Positions 10,730 through 20,539 of a stretch of DNA of 64,000 bases are shown here, in pieces. Origin of the DNA: Pararge aegeria. Taxonomy: Eukaryota > Arthropoda > Insecta > Lepidoptera > Nymphalidae. The position numbers and the translations under genes are program-made. The notes below the pieces were generated by a model. The model saw nothing but the letters and a program-made list of their open reading frames with translations. It did not search any database and was not told the origin of the DNA. Within the stretch, counting starts at the first letter, position 1. Every line of letters begins with the position of its first letter. The stretch lies in contig NC_053182.1 in assembly GCF_905163445.1 (NCBI RefSeq), positions 1,302,001-1,366,000 of the forward strand, in the 5' to 3' direction.

Positions 10730-10842
10730 AGAAACGGCAAACTTTTCTGCTACAAAAATATAAAAAATTTCGGAGTTAATCGGATAAACTTTTCAAAAGT
10801 AAAAAATTACTTAATCGTCTTTCTGAATTAATTGGATTAGCT

Positions 10843-11208
10843 TTAAATTTTTAACCGTGGTTCATTGGCTTTGTATTGAAAAATTTGAAATAACGATTCG
10901 AGGTTACTTTCGCGGAATTTTCCATGATTTATAATCCATAACGTGTCCATCGACGGTTTCTGGTCGTAAATCTGCCCGGAGCGACTTTCCGATTCTTTAA
11001 CTGCGCTGTAAACTCTAAAACTGCTATAATTCATCACACCACGCTTGGATGATCCGGCCAGTAGCTCGTAAACACTGTCTTGTTGAACATAAAAACTGTA
11101 ACGCATAATATAATAACTTATTATAACTATCTTTAACTTTTTATCTATAGATACTAATATTGTGAATGCGTTATTAATAGTTTGAATGGATGTCTGTTCC
11201 TTAATCAC
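10843..11208 (-). other. Unrecognised 121-codon open frame
   Basis: Minus-strand ORF starting at 11208. The translated middle (QQDSVYELLAGSSKRG, then YDQKPSMDTLWIINHG) is of balanced composition and the region is less AT-rich than its flanks. It lies outside every repeat family recognised here and just left of the tandem array. No signal peptide, membrane helix or known motif was seen. It may be an exon, a transposon relic or chance; I favour the last two. Confidence 0.2.
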
Positions 11209-11322
11209 GCCAGAATGGCTGATCGGATCTGCATGTTAGCACAGAGGTATATTATAGTCTGGAATAGCAAATATAGCATATGCCTCTTTACATTGCTGAT
11301 TTCGATTGATGTTTTTTAATGC

Positions 11323-12270
11323 AAACCTTTTCGTTCGGTGTCGTGTCAAAATAGGGCTCAGCGTAAAGAGTTCCCAGCACCTTGCAATACCGGAAATTCC
11401 GAGACAGATTGCGATTGATATTATTAAATTCAAGCCGTTTTGGCCAGTGTCTTGTCCAAAATATTGTGTCGCGGGTTATTGGCTTAGAAAAAGAGTTTCC
11501 AGCAACGGGCTAGCGGCGATCCCGGAAAATCTGTGACTGATAGCAATTGCTGTTTTTAAATGCAAACCGTTTTGATCAGTGTCGTGTCTTAAATATTGTT
11601 TCGCGGGCTATAGGCTTAGAAAAAGAGTTTCCAGCAACGGGCTAGCTAGCGATCCCGGAAAATCTACACTCTAAAAAAAGAAAGCCAACTAAGAGAGATT
11701 TTCTCTTAGTTGACGTTATATAAATTATAACAATTACGATAATAAACATAACAACAAAAGCTGATTAGTTATAGCAGCAAGTTCATTATAGATTGAGCTA
11801 ACAATGTAGGTATGTTCATTGATTCTAACAAAAAAATGCGTTGTTTCTATTATTATTTACTTCTTTGTATTATTAGATCATTTTTAATTATTTAGCTTAA
11901 ACAAGTACGTAAATTGAATCAGTTAAGAATATACTAATTAAAATAACTATGAATTAGGTCTTAATTGCCTTAGTTAAGTAACAATAATAGGAGCAATACA
12001 GTTGCCCAGTCCATTGAATTATGATAAACAATCATTATCATCTTATTTGATGTATCTATGTTCTTGTTAGGCTCGTATGGAATCAAGATGCTTGATCACA
12101 ACAATCACTATCTTGTTAGGAATAACCAATTTTTTTTAGAGTGTATGACTGATAATAATTGCTGTTTTTAAATGCAAACCGTTTTGTTCGGTATCCCAAA
12201 TATTGTGACGCGTGCCCGGCTCAGGATAAAGTTAGGTACTAGCGAGCGTACCAGAAAATCCGTGCCTGAT
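11323..12270 (+). repeat. Tandem array, about 130-bp unit, 4 units, split by a MITE
   Basis: Units start at 11323, 11432, 11564 and 12176, each with AAACCGTTTTG-like then CAGTGTCGTGTC, AAATATTGTGTCGCGGG, AGAGTTTCCAGCAACGGG and GATCCCGGAAAATCTGTG. Units two and three are closest; units one and four are diverged and shortened. Unit three is interrupted by the MITE at 11667-12143. Function unknown; satellite-like. Confidence 0.85.
11667..12143. mobile_element. MITE, TA target duplication (Tc1/mariner type)
   Basis: Ends are CACTCTAAAAAAA and its inverse, flanked by TA at 11665-11666 and 12144-12145. Removing the 477 bases and one TA restores the sequence of the neighbouring tandem units (AAAATCT then TGACTGATA), which proves insertion. 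A 10-bp hairpin (CAACTAAGAG) lies inside the left end. No transposase is encoded. Confidence 0.85.
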
Positions 12271-12409
12271 GGCAATTGCATTGGTAGAGGTTGAGGCGTC
12301 ACAGCGCTGTAGACGTGAGCCGCGCCTCGTCTCGCATCGTGCACAAAGTAATGATACGCAAGCCCCTACCTCTACTACGGTACATTATTGATACTTTTTT
12401 TTTTAAATC

Positions 12410-12700
12410 CACCATAAATAAGCCCTCGACCGCAATCTCACCTGCCTGTATTTGATCATGCAGTATAAGATCTGTTAAGGGCATGGCAAATAAATTCAAC
12501 TTATACCCTCAAATGGTTTATACGCGACATCGTATCGGAACGCTATATCGCTTAGCGGCTATGTTGGAAGGGTGATAACAAGCAACGGCTTAAAATATCC
12601 ATATATAGGCATATCAACCTAGACGAATTTCAGAAATTATAAATTTCCTCATTGTCCCTTTCGGGGAGTAAACCCGAGACCTAATACTTCAAACCACATC
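12410..12700 (-). mobile_element. SINE-C, near full length, diverged
   Basis: Reverse-oriented tail block (CGACCGCAATCTCACC), TACGCGACATCGTATCGG, GCGGCTATGTTGGAAGGGTG and AGAAATTATAAATTTCC follow SINE-C order. The CCAGACCAGACC block is degraded. Confidence 0.75.
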
Positions 12701-12709
12701 ACATACCTC

Positions 12710-13560
12710 TGCACCGAATTGGAAGTTGTTACTGGTAAGAGGTAACGTTTATTTTTCCTGTAATACATACAATTTCATCCAATCCAGAAATAATGCAGTG
12801 TTCGTCATTATATCAAGAGGGAAGACATTCTCTCCACTAAACGACTGAACCGATTGTGACTGACATTTGGCAAGGAGATATATTATATTCTGGGGATTGA
12901 CAAAGGCTGTACTACTTTAGAAAATGTAATCCCCAAAGGGCTATAACAGATGAAAGTTTATATGAAACTTCGTAATTTTTTTTAAAGTTATTAAAATATT
13001 ACACAAATTTTATACAAACCCATTGGGAACCGTTTGTTAAAAATTAGCCTATTTTACTCTCAGTTCTTTTCAGCTAAACTTTTTTATTAAAAACCGTTTA
13101 AAAAAGGCGGACTTAATGCTAAAGCATTTTCTACCAGCCAAACTTCGGACGTGTGAGAAAAACGAGTGACAGTGTTGCGAAAAAAATTTATGAAGTAATA
13201 AAATCAAGTTGGTACCTACTTTAGTTAGTACGCGCGACAAACAAACTTAATATTAGTGTGTTTGAGTGATGAGAAGAAGGTGAGTTTGTAAACCTTAGTG
13301 AAGTCGAACATAAAAGGTACTCCGTGTTGTTGTTGTCGGAATGATATCAGAAGCACTTACGGCGCGAAGTTCAAGGGAACACGACATTGTTACGATGATG
13401 GATCTGAGGAAATCATCTTAGTAATGGCGTCGTTACCACGCTAGATTATCTCTTGATGAATAATGTTCATTTTGCAACGAATTGCGGACGTTTTTTTTTA
13501 AAGGAAATAAGTAACATGTTTTATTTATGTACGATACATTAAACCCAATCTTCGTCTCAA
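12710..13560. other. Unique DNA, no gene called
   Basis: 12840-13030 contains GACTGAACCGATTGTGACTG, the kind of phrase common in lepidopteran transposon tails. A consensus splice donor context (GAAGAAGGTGAGT, 13270-13282) stands alone without a supporting ORF. Confidence 0.35.
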
Positions 13561-13569
13561 TATTTGAAT

Positions 13570-13726
13570 GCACCGCGAAAAGCAGGAGAATCTGTATGGT
13601 GTTTTTTATAATTTTATTCAATCCTTATACTCCACACCAAACAGATCTTCGTAGAATACCCTCTACGCGCGTTCTGCTCAATAACCGGAGCATCCATAGG
13701 CGATGTTGAGTTTACAATGAATAATT
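13570..13726 (+). mobile_element. MITE-F fragment
   Basis: AGCAGGAGAATCTGTATGG, ACTCCACACCAAACAGATC, CCTCTACGCGCGTTCTG and GAGCATCCATAGGCGATGTTG match 50010-50190 and 55984-56148. The inverted ends are not preserved here. Confidence 0.65.
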
Positions 13727-13729
13727 TAT

Positions 13730-13970
13730 TAACTGTAAAGTCATTGGAGTCTACATTCAGTTTAAAGTTATTATTTCGCGGTGCAACTTTTACAGTCTCA
13801 TCATTAATCATGTTCCAAGTAGTTTTTATTGCATTACTGCTATTTATTTTATTTTGGATGTATCGCGTCTTTTCCAAGTGGCAATCGCGTTTAAAATTCT
13901 TGGAAAATAATTTAACGTAATCCCACTCATCAGCAGTGTTATCTGACGATATATTGACGATCTGCATATA
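13730..13970 (-). mobile_element. Non-LTR retrotransposon ORF2 relic (pre-RT linker)
   Basis: Within a 130-codon minus-strand ORF starting at 14006, residues about 15-90 read KTRYIQNKINSS then AIKTTWNMIND. The YIQxKI..N..K.TW..IN order is typical of the segment between the endonuclease and reverse-transcriptase domains of Jockey-like LINE ORF2. The ORF end belongs to the adjoining MITE-F. Catalytic regions are absent. Confidence 0.6.
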
Positions 13971-14009
13971 ATTTGTACAGCTTTTGCCTATTTTTATATA
14001 ATTCAACTG

Positions 14010-14520
14010 TAGCCCTCACACACTAAAAACTAATCGAAACGCTAATAGTTTTTAGTAAACTACTAGTTTTTACTTAAGGAAATCAGACAACGCCCTAAGA
14101 TCACATGCAAAATTGAAATCAAGACAATCAAATTGACTCCTGTCACTTTATTAGGAACGCGTCGCGGAGCGTAGGTACTATGCGCGTGTCGGTCTTTTCT
14201 TTTCAATAGGGTTGTCATAAGTAAACACTTAGAATTTTTTGATTTAGTTTTTACGGGAAAATAAATATGCTTTGTTTGATTTTATATTTTCACAGGGTGA
14301 TTCCGTATGAAATATACTAATGCACCCGTCAGTATATCGTTATTCGGTTACACATTGTATATAATCCAAAACAAAGCTTATTATTAATGAGAGGAACAAA
14401 ATATGAATAATCTGCTATACGAATTATCTCTCGATATATTATAGCCAATGTCAAACAGCTGATAGTCTTTTGTCATAGCCCTATTTCATATTGGCACTTG
14501 TTTGGCGGTAGGGTGGTTAT
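14010..14520. other. AT-rich unique DNA, nothing recognised
   Basis: Contains a short inverted motif around CTAATAGTTTTTAG (14040-14070) but no gene or shared repeat. Confidence 0.5.
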
Positions 14521-14524
14521 TAGT

Positions 14525-14885
14525 AGCGGCTGAAACTTCTCACACCAGACCAGAGAAATTTGCATCATCATCGTTAACAGCCCATTACAGTCCACTGGAC
14601 TGAAGGCCCAACTGAAGGATTTCCGCATACACAAAACGCTGGGCAGGCGCGTTGGTCGCAGCTGGTAGTAGTAGCACACAGGACGCTGCTGCCCGCTCTC
14701 CGTTATAATCCCTTAGTCGCTTCGTACGACACTCGCAGGAAGAAAAGGGATGGTAACATATCTAATCTAATCTGCCGTCACCACACGGCTCCCTTTCTCT
14801 CTCTCATCAGAGCAATTTTAGAAATTATAAATTCCCTTATTGCCCTCAACAGGGATCGAACCTTGGACCTCCCAGTTATAAGACA
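14525..14885 (-). mobile_element. SINE-C head region, interrupted
   Basis: Left part ends ACACCAGACCAGAGAAAT; right part resumes AATTTTAGAAATTATAAATTCC and reaches a reversed B box (GGGATCGAACC). SINE-D (14562-14808) sits between them. Confidence 0.75.
14562..14808 (-). mobile_element. SINE-D inserted in SINE-C
   Basis: Reverse complement runs from GAGCCGTGTGGTGACGGCAG through TTCTTCCTGCGAGTGTCG and GACTAAGGGATTATAACGG to TCCACTGGACTGTAATGGGC-like end and GATGATG tail. Flanked by AGAGAAATTT (14552-14561) and AGAGCAATTT (14809-14818), a 10-bp target duplication with one mismatch. Confidence 0.8.
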
Positions 14886-15399
14886 GCACTGGCTCTATCT
14901 GGGGGTCGCCGAAAAGGCACAAAAGAGTAGAAATTCAATGTAAAATTTCATATAACTGAATTGACTCCTGTATCCTGATCTGCCGTCACCACGCGACCCA
15001 ACTTATATAACAGTTAAATAATAAAGTAACCTACAAAAGCAGCTCATTTAATTGCGTACAACTCAACAAAAGATCGCTAAATTATGCAGTTGCCTTCACG
15101 GTTGCGTTGCGACGTTAAAATTTATCAATCCCCCAACAATAGCTGCGATACATCGGCATTGAGACAATGGATCGGCTACATTTACACCAAAATAAAACAT
15201 CCTCGGCAGTTTACAGTTCAGGGTTCATTAAAACAAACTGGTAATATAATTTAATAACATGCTAGTACAACTATTACACTAGTATATTAAGGAGCTAAAT
15301 CGAAAATAGTCGTTTAACAAGGTTCAAATCGAGAACTAAATACCTAAGCTATATCTTGGTCTATGCAATACTCATTGAGGAATGTTTCAAAGATAATGT

Positions 15400-15712
15400 T
15401 TTTAGCGGTTATATCCCAGTGGGAAGGAGCCCGACTTCATTTTCGGGGGGCCGAGTTTGAATCCCAGCACACCTCCACCTTTTTAAGTTATGTGTTTTTT
15501 TTTGTAATTAAAATATCACTTGCTTCAACAGTAAAAACATCGTGACCAAACCTGCATGCCTGAGAGTTACATAATATTCTCAAAGGTATGTGAAGTCCAC
15601 CAAGCCGCACTGGGCCAACGTGGTGGACTACAGCCTTAACCCCTCCTCATTGTGGGAGGAGACCCGTGCCCTGTAGTGGGCCGTCAATTGCATATGATGA
15701 TGATAATATAGC
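15400..15712 (+). mobile_element. SINE-B, near full length
   Basis: A-box region TATCCCAGTGGGAAGGAGC, B box GAGTTTGAATCCCAGC, then ATCACTTGCTTCAACAG, CCTGCATGCCTGAGAG, TGGACTACAGCCTTAACC, GACCCGTGCCCTGTAGTGGG and a GATGATGAT tail. A clear tRNA-derived SINE. Confidence 0.85.
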
Positions 15713-15714
15713 CT

Positions 15715-16100
15715 GCCAATGGATAGCCGTCTGATGTAACAGTTTAATAGCACATGTGATAATGTTTATTGACTCAAGTGTGCATAAAATGATGAAGTTT
15801 TCGTTCACACGATGCGCCGCTCAAAGCACAATTACAAAATATGTTTATTTTATAGTGTTGACCCGGATTTTGAGTCGCGTTTAAGAACTAATAACTACCT
15901 ACCTACATTTAGGTAGTGAGTAGAATAGCGTTAGAAAAGTTATCATGTTTGTATTCCTAAATTATTTGATGCGGAAACACTTAAAAAAGAAAATGTTACG
16001 TTCACATACCTTATAATTTTACCAAAGTCGATACCAAAAACTTATATTTCAGATTCTAATTATTTATATTAACTCCCGACGCAATAACTACGAGGTATTA
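15715..16100. other. AT-rich DNA, nothing recognised
   Basis: No shared repeat or convincing ORF. Confidence 0.5.
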
Positions 16101-16104
16101 TAAG

Positions 16105-16530
16105 TTTGACGTGTCTGTGTGTTGGTGTGTGTGTGTCTGTGGCATTGTATTTCCCAAACGAATGAACCGATTTTTTTTTTGTTTTTTGTTTGAACAGTGA
16201 ATCAGTCCGGAGTGTTTTTAGCTATGTTTGATAAGAATCCGTCCAAGACTACTACACTACAAAATGGCGGATTAAATTTTTTTTTGCACAACTCCCTTAA
16301 TATGGGTATCAAATGAAAGAGCTGGACTAGAAAACCCTCGTAGCTTTAGGTTTATGTTGGCGAACGAAGTTATCACCATCCCCTTATAATTATGTAAACA
16401 TGTATGTATGAACGCTTCATAAGTGCCTGTTATAGGCCTACATGAATAAAGAAATTTTGAATTTGAATTTGAATTTAGAAGGATACTAGATACTATTTTT
16501 ATTATTTTGTCAAGGGTTTCATACATTTTA
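16105..16530 (+). repeat. U8 repeat, copy 1, interrupted by LINE-K
   Basis: GTGTCTGTGGCATTGTATTTC, GAATGAACCGATTTT, AGCTATGTTTGATAAGAATC, ACAAAATGGCG, ATGGGTATCAAATGAAAG and ATTTTGTCAAGGGTTT occur in the same order at 25656-25880. The interruption at 16333-16475 is absent from that copy. Class unknown. Confidence 0.75.
16333..16475 (+). mobile_element. LINE-K 3' end inserted in U8
   Basis: ACCCTCGTAGCTTTAGG, CGAACGAAGTTATCACCATC, GCTTCATAAGTGCCTGT and a TTGAATTTGAATTT tail. Flanked by TAGAA (16328-16332 and 16476-16480). The uninterrupted U8 copy (TGGTAGAATACTA) confirms the site. Confidence 0.75.
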
Positions 16531-16539
16531 TTTTACGCC

Positions 16540-16683
16540 ATTCTAAAAAAGCTTGGGTAAACTCTAACTTCATAGCTAAACATTAACTTGACTGTGAGAT
16601 GGTGATAACAAAAAAAACTTGGCTAAGTTTGTTGTGGGCTCTGCTTAGACCAGGGCACGTTTGGAACCCTCCTAGCTTTAGTT
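16540..16683 (+). mobile_element. LINE-K: end of ORF2 plus start of 3' UTR
   Basis: AAAGCTTGGGTAAAC encodes the KAWV-like end of ORF2 seen in other LINE-K copies; then GTGAGATGGTGATAAC, TAAGTTTGTTGTGGGCTC, AGACCAGGGCACGTTTGG and CCTCCTAGCTTTAG. It stops where SINE-D sequence begins. Confidence 0.7.
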
Positions 16684-16684
16684 T

Positions 16685-16718
16685 GGTCCAGCAGTGGACT
16701 GTTACAGGCTTCGATGAC
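16685..16718 (+). mobile_element. SINE-D 3' end fragment
   Basis: GGTCCAGCAGTGGACTG followed by TTACAGGCTTCGATGA matches the 3' end of SINE-D. Confidence 0.5.
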
Positions 16719-16719
16719 G

Positions 16720-17170
16720 GCTCACGAGGTCCTAAGTTTAAAAACATGGCGCTAGTACTTCCCCGCACAAGATCGGTCAAAAAATCTTTTACTCTTGAAA
16801 AATTGTATAACTACTTGAACTTGTCCAGAATGCATTTTCCTCTCGCGGCTCTCATATTTTTCCAGTATTTTCCTATGATTCATAATATTTGCGTTGCGGT
16901 TGGTGATTTACCTAAACTTTATTTATGATCGCGGTCGGTAACGTAAGCGTAACATAACAATGAATATTGTGTTTTAATAGCACCTTTGATTCCCCGCAGT
17001 CACCATACCTACCTAGTTAATTTAAAATATTCAAAAGGCTCTTAGGAATTATATATTAGAAACCATTTAAAAAAAAAATAATTGAGGGACTAAGTTTTTT
17101 ATTTATTTATTTAAATAACTAAATGAAAACAGTTAAAATTGAGGGACTAAGTTGATCTATGATATATAAT
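16720..17170. other. Unique AT-rich DNA
   Basis: No gene. A short direct repeat of ATTGAGGGACTAAGTT occurs at about 17082 and 17140. Confidence 0.5.
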
Positions 17171-17177
17171 TGTATAA

Positions 17178-17398
17178 CTAGCTGACCCGTGCAACTTCGT
17201 CTGCACTAAATCGGTTATTACCGGAAAACACAAATAAAATGACATTTTCTAAAAATGAATCCTAGCTAGATCGATTTATCGCCCCCGAAACCCCCTGTAT
17301 ACTAAATTTCATGAAAATCGTTGGAGCCGATTCCGAGATTCCAATTATATATATACAAGAATTGCTCGTTTAAAGATATAAGATAAGATATGATTCCT
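17178..17398 (-). repeat. Transposon tail, unclassified
   Basis: AACTAGCTGACCCGTGCAAC, GTATACTAAATTTCATGAAA, GAGCCGATTCCGAGATTCC and a final GATATAAGATAAGATA are phrases typical of lepidopteran transposon 3' regions. No second copy in the window. Confidence 0.45.
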
Positions 17399-17400
17399 AA

Positions 17401-17731
17401 GGTGACCTACCAATGCATAAGTTTAAAGAATGTGTTAAAACACATTTATTACAGCGAGTTTACTATACAATTGATGAATTTCTTAACCAACCTTGTTGCT
17501 TGGAAGCATCCGGTTCCGCTTTCATATCTCACAAGATAGAAAAATGAATTTTGAAATGTAAAATGTAAATGGTTGATATTGGAAAAGAGCAAGTGCTGAG
17601 TTTCTTGCCGGCTTCTTCTCGGTAGAATCTGCCTTCAGAACCGGTGGTAGAGTCACTACACACAGACAGACTTGACGTATCAAAAGTGCTTATATTAGAC
17701 CTACTTGAAATAAATGAATTTTGAATTTTTT
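17401..17731 (+). mobile_element. LINE-J: ORF2 C-terminus and 3' tail
   Basis: An open frame runs into a stop at 17545-17547; its last 44 codons include KECVKTHLLQRVYYTIDEFL, the usual ending of this LINE's reverse-transcriptase ORF. The 3' UTR follows (GAGTTTCTTGCCGGCTTC, TCACTACACACAGACAGAC) and ends AATGAATTTTGAA. A 5'-truncated insertion of fairly young appearance. Confidence 0.85.
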
Positions 17732-17739
17732 TGATGCCC

Positions 17740-17955
17740 CCCTCGTGGTAATATAAAAATTATCTCCTATAAACATAGCATCACTTCGCAGGGTATGCAA
17801 GGAAACTGTCCTTCAAAATGCTGTTCTGTGTCCATCATCCCGAAGCGTAGGGGTCAAAACCGGAACAGCAACAGCTATGCTGTTTAACGGCAGAAAAGCA
17901 TGGCGGTAGCATTTTCCCAGACGAGCTCTTTCTCAAAAAGCTGTAGTACCACAAA
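17740..17955 (+). repeat. U5 repeat
   Basis: TCTCCTATAAACATAGCATC, GGGTATGCAAGGAAACTGTC, TGCTGTTCTGTGTCCATC and AGCGTAGGGGTC match the order at 41335-41560. Probably a SINE or the 3' part of a LINE; class not decided. Confidence 0.65.
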
Positions 17956-17989
17956 TACATAAATCCAGTGTAGCTTTGTGGGTCATAAC

Positions 17990-18572
17990 GATTATAAATA
18001 AACGAATATACTACGACAATACACACATCGCCATCCAGCTCCAAAGTGTTAAGGGTAGTAAGATGACTGATGAATATTTTAATGAATAATATAAATAACT
18101 ACTTATAATATAGGTATCCATTTGAAGCGGTGATAGCGCAGTGGGTAGGAGCTCGACTTCACTTTCGGGGGGCCGAGTTCGAATCCCAGCACGCACCTCT
18201 AACTTTTCCAAGTTTTTAGTAATTAAAAATATCACTTGCTTCGACGGTTAATGAAAACACCGTGAGAAAACCTACATGCCTGAGAATTCTACATATGTTC
18301 TCAAAGATATGTGGAGTCCACCAATTCGCATTGGGCCAGCGTAATGGACTACGGCCTTAAACCCTTCTCGTTGTGGGAAGAGACCCGTGCCTTGTACTGG
18401 GCCTGTAATGGGTCGATATGATGATGATGAATATAGGTGTATATTTAAACATCCAGACACTGAAAATCATTCATCTTCATCACAAAAATATTTTCAAGTT
18501 GTGGGAATTGAACCCACGGCCTTAAACTCAGAAAGCAGGGTCGCTGCCCACTGCGCCAATCGGCTGTCAACT
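17990..18572 (-). mobile_element. SINE-A, full length, interrupted by SINE-B
   Basis: Left part (17990-18115) is the 3' half in reverse (ACGACAATACACACATCGCC); right part (18430-18572) is the head in reverse, with GGGAATTGAACCCACGG (B box) and CACTGCGCCAATCGGC (A box). Joining the parts at the AATATAGGT duplication gives an ordinary SINE-A. Confidence 0.85.
18116..18429 (+). mobile_element. SINE-B inserted in SINE-A
   Basis: A box GATAGCGCAGTGGGTAGGAG, B box GAGTTCGAATCCCAGC, body as at 15400-15712, tail GGTCGATATGATGATGATG. Exact 9-bp target duplication AATATAGGT at 18107-18115 and 18430-18438. SINE-B was therefore active after SINE-A at this site. Confidence 0.9.
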
Positions 18573-18929
18573 GTCAATGTCTATCCTATGCACATATACG
18601 TGATAATAAAAGAAACATGGCGTAACGTTTTCACCAAGTCACGGCTGACTCCGGGTTGGAACTAAAATTTATTGACAGAAAACCCAATGCAAAGATTTTT
18701 TTTCGACCTAGGAATCAAACTTCCTCCTTAGGCGAAACTGTTTACCACTGATACCAACAAAGCACGCTGCAGTAAGAATTCTTTAACTTCACTTTAATCA
18801 CTTCTCACGTAGTTCTGTCTCCATTCGAAGAATTATCTAGTTACAAAAAGAAACCAATTTACTTCAAAAACTTTTTTAAGACCTAAAAAAATTTGCGAAC
18901 CCGTAACAAACTGATTAGATTTCGTATGA

Positions 18930-19025
18930 TCGTTTCATAGAATCTACAAACAGACTGACCTTTCAAAAGTGCTCATAAACTAGGCCTGTTTTAAATAAAT
19001 TAATTTATAATTTTGAATTAGAATT
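18930..19025 (+). mobile_element. LINE-J tail fragment
   Basis: ACAAACAGACTGACC, TTTCAAAAGTGCTCATAAAC, AGGCCTGTTTTAAATAAA then TTTTGAATTAG. Confidence 0.65.
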
Positions 19026-19029
19026 TTTG

Positions 19030-19524
19030 AAAGATAAAACTTTATTAAATCGTTAATAGTACAAAATTCGGATCGGCATTGTTAATGGTCGTAAAACAGG
19101 AACAGCCCTTGTAGATATCGACACAACTATTATTATACATTACGTAATTTAATCTGGCGATCGAGTCAAATGAACTCGGGGAACTTACTTTTCAGAATAT
19201 ATTTGGTACTTTCCACATTGGCTAGCTAAATTAGATGTCAACAGACAGAATCGGCCAGCAGAAGTGTAGGAATACCATTCAGCCTTTATAGGGTTGGGTT
19301 GTCGCGCGTTACACACAAACAAAAGTGGTCTAACTCACAACGCCCCTCTTCTTGAGTCAGGAGTTATAAAGGTAGGCAATCAGTGCGCAGGCGACCGTGC
19401 CACTATCGCACACGTGATCGCCCGTGCGGTTACTGCAACAAATAACAATGCTATTATTTTATAATAATACCTACTGCCACGTGCCACGCGACCAGCGTAT
19501 GAGTCAACTCCAAATTAGCTGCCT
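19030..19524. other. Unique DNA, nothing recognised
   Basis: No shared repeat; short frames only. Confidence 0.5.
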
Positions 19525-19571
19525 GTTTGTACTATCGCCATGCATATTTCTGCCGCTTAGCAGCATTGTGC
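19525..19571 (-). repeat. U5 end fragment
   Basis: GCCATGCATATTTCTGCC and GCTTAGCAGCATTGTG match the end of U5 in reverse. It abuts the SINE-A head. Confidence 0.5.
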
Positions 19572-19820
19572 GGACGGCCGACTTGCGCAGTGGGCAGCGA
19601 CCCTGCTCTCTGAGTCCATGGCCGTGGGTTCGATTTCCACAACTGGAACATGTTCGTGTGATGAACATGAATGTTTTTCAGTAGCTGGGTGTTTATCTTT
19701 ATATTATAAGTATTCATATAAAAAAAATCATTAGTCATCTTAGTACCCATAACACAAGCTACACTTATTTTGGGGCTAGATGGCGATGTGTGTATTCTCG
19801 TATATTATTTATTTATTTAT
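19572..19820 (+). mobile_element. SINE-A, full length
   Basis: Head GACGGCCGACTTGCGCAGTG (A box), GGGTTCGATTTCC (B box), then ATGTTCGTGTGATGAAC, TACCCATAACACAAGCTAC, GGCTAGATGGCGATGTG and a TTTATT tail. Confidence 0.9.
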
Positions 19821-20027
19821 TGTTAAACAACAAATAACAATCTATTAATCACCGCAAACTTAAGAGTGAGTTTTTGAATACAAACAAGCACCTAATCAGC
19901 GCAAGGTCAGCCAAAAAGTCGTTTAGTATAATAACAGCAAGAAGGCAACGAATCCATGTTTTGCGCAGAGCTTATATCTTATCTATTTAAATAAAATATA
20001 GGTTAACACCTAACGTCAAATGAAATT

Positions 20028-20172
20028 AAATCAAATCCTATACACTTTATTGTACAACAAATACAAAGCAATAAAAAAAACACAATTGAAAGAAAGAAAG
20101 AAAAGGTATAATATAAATTGGTGGCGCTTCAAAGCGATCTCTACCAGGCACCCTCCCAAAGTACATGAAGTT
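20028..20172 (-). mobile_element. LINE-L 3' tail
   Basis: Reverse: ATCAAATCC repeat remnant, ACACTTTATTGTACAAC, later GGCGCTTCAAAGCGATCTC and CCAGGCACC. The GCGAT block lies at the expected place. Confidence 0.65.
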
Positions 20173-20224
20173 CAGAGAAAGGGTTAGGGTGTACCCAAAT
20201 TGTATTTAAATAAATGAAAAAGAA

Positions 20225-20535
20225 ATCCAAATTTATTTATTTCAAGTAGGCCTACTTTATAAGCACTTTTGAAACATCAAGTATGTATGTTTGTAGTGAC
20301 TCTACCACCGGTTCGGAAAGCAGATTCTTCCGAGAAGAGCCGGTATGAAACTCAGTAGTTGCTCTTTTCCAACATCAACATTTAAAATCATTTTTCTATC
20401 TTGCGGGAGATGAGAGGGAAGCTGGTTGCTTCCAATCTACTTTGTCATTCAGAAATTCATCAAATATATAGCAACCTCGTTGCATTAGATGCGTTTTTAC
20501 ACATTTTTTAAATATTTGTATAGGAAGGTTCAGAA
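20225..20535 (-). mobile_element. LINE-J: ORF2 C-terminus and 3' tail
   Basis: Minus-strand frame ends at 20396-20398 after CVKTHLMQRGCYIFDEFLND and WKQP; it aligns residue by residue with the copy at 17413-17547. The 3' UTR in reverse has TCTACCACCGGTTCGG and ends TTTATTTCAAGTAGGCC. Confidence 0.85.
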
Positions 20536-20539
20536 TTAC

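Noticed and set aside
11323..12270. CRISPR array
   Set aside because: The units are contiguous satellite-like repeats, not short repeats with unique spacers of constant size, and the genome is eukaryotic.
13614..14006. 130-codon minus-strand frame as a host gene
   Set aside because: One part reads as a LINE ORF2 linker and the other as MITE-F sequence; the frame is a chance fusion of two repeats.
19572..19650. True tRNA gene
   Set aside because: A and B boxes are present but the cloverleaf is not kept and the same head recurs in five or more places with a common non-tRNA body; it is a SINE. The same applies to SINE-B, SINE-C and SINE-E heads.
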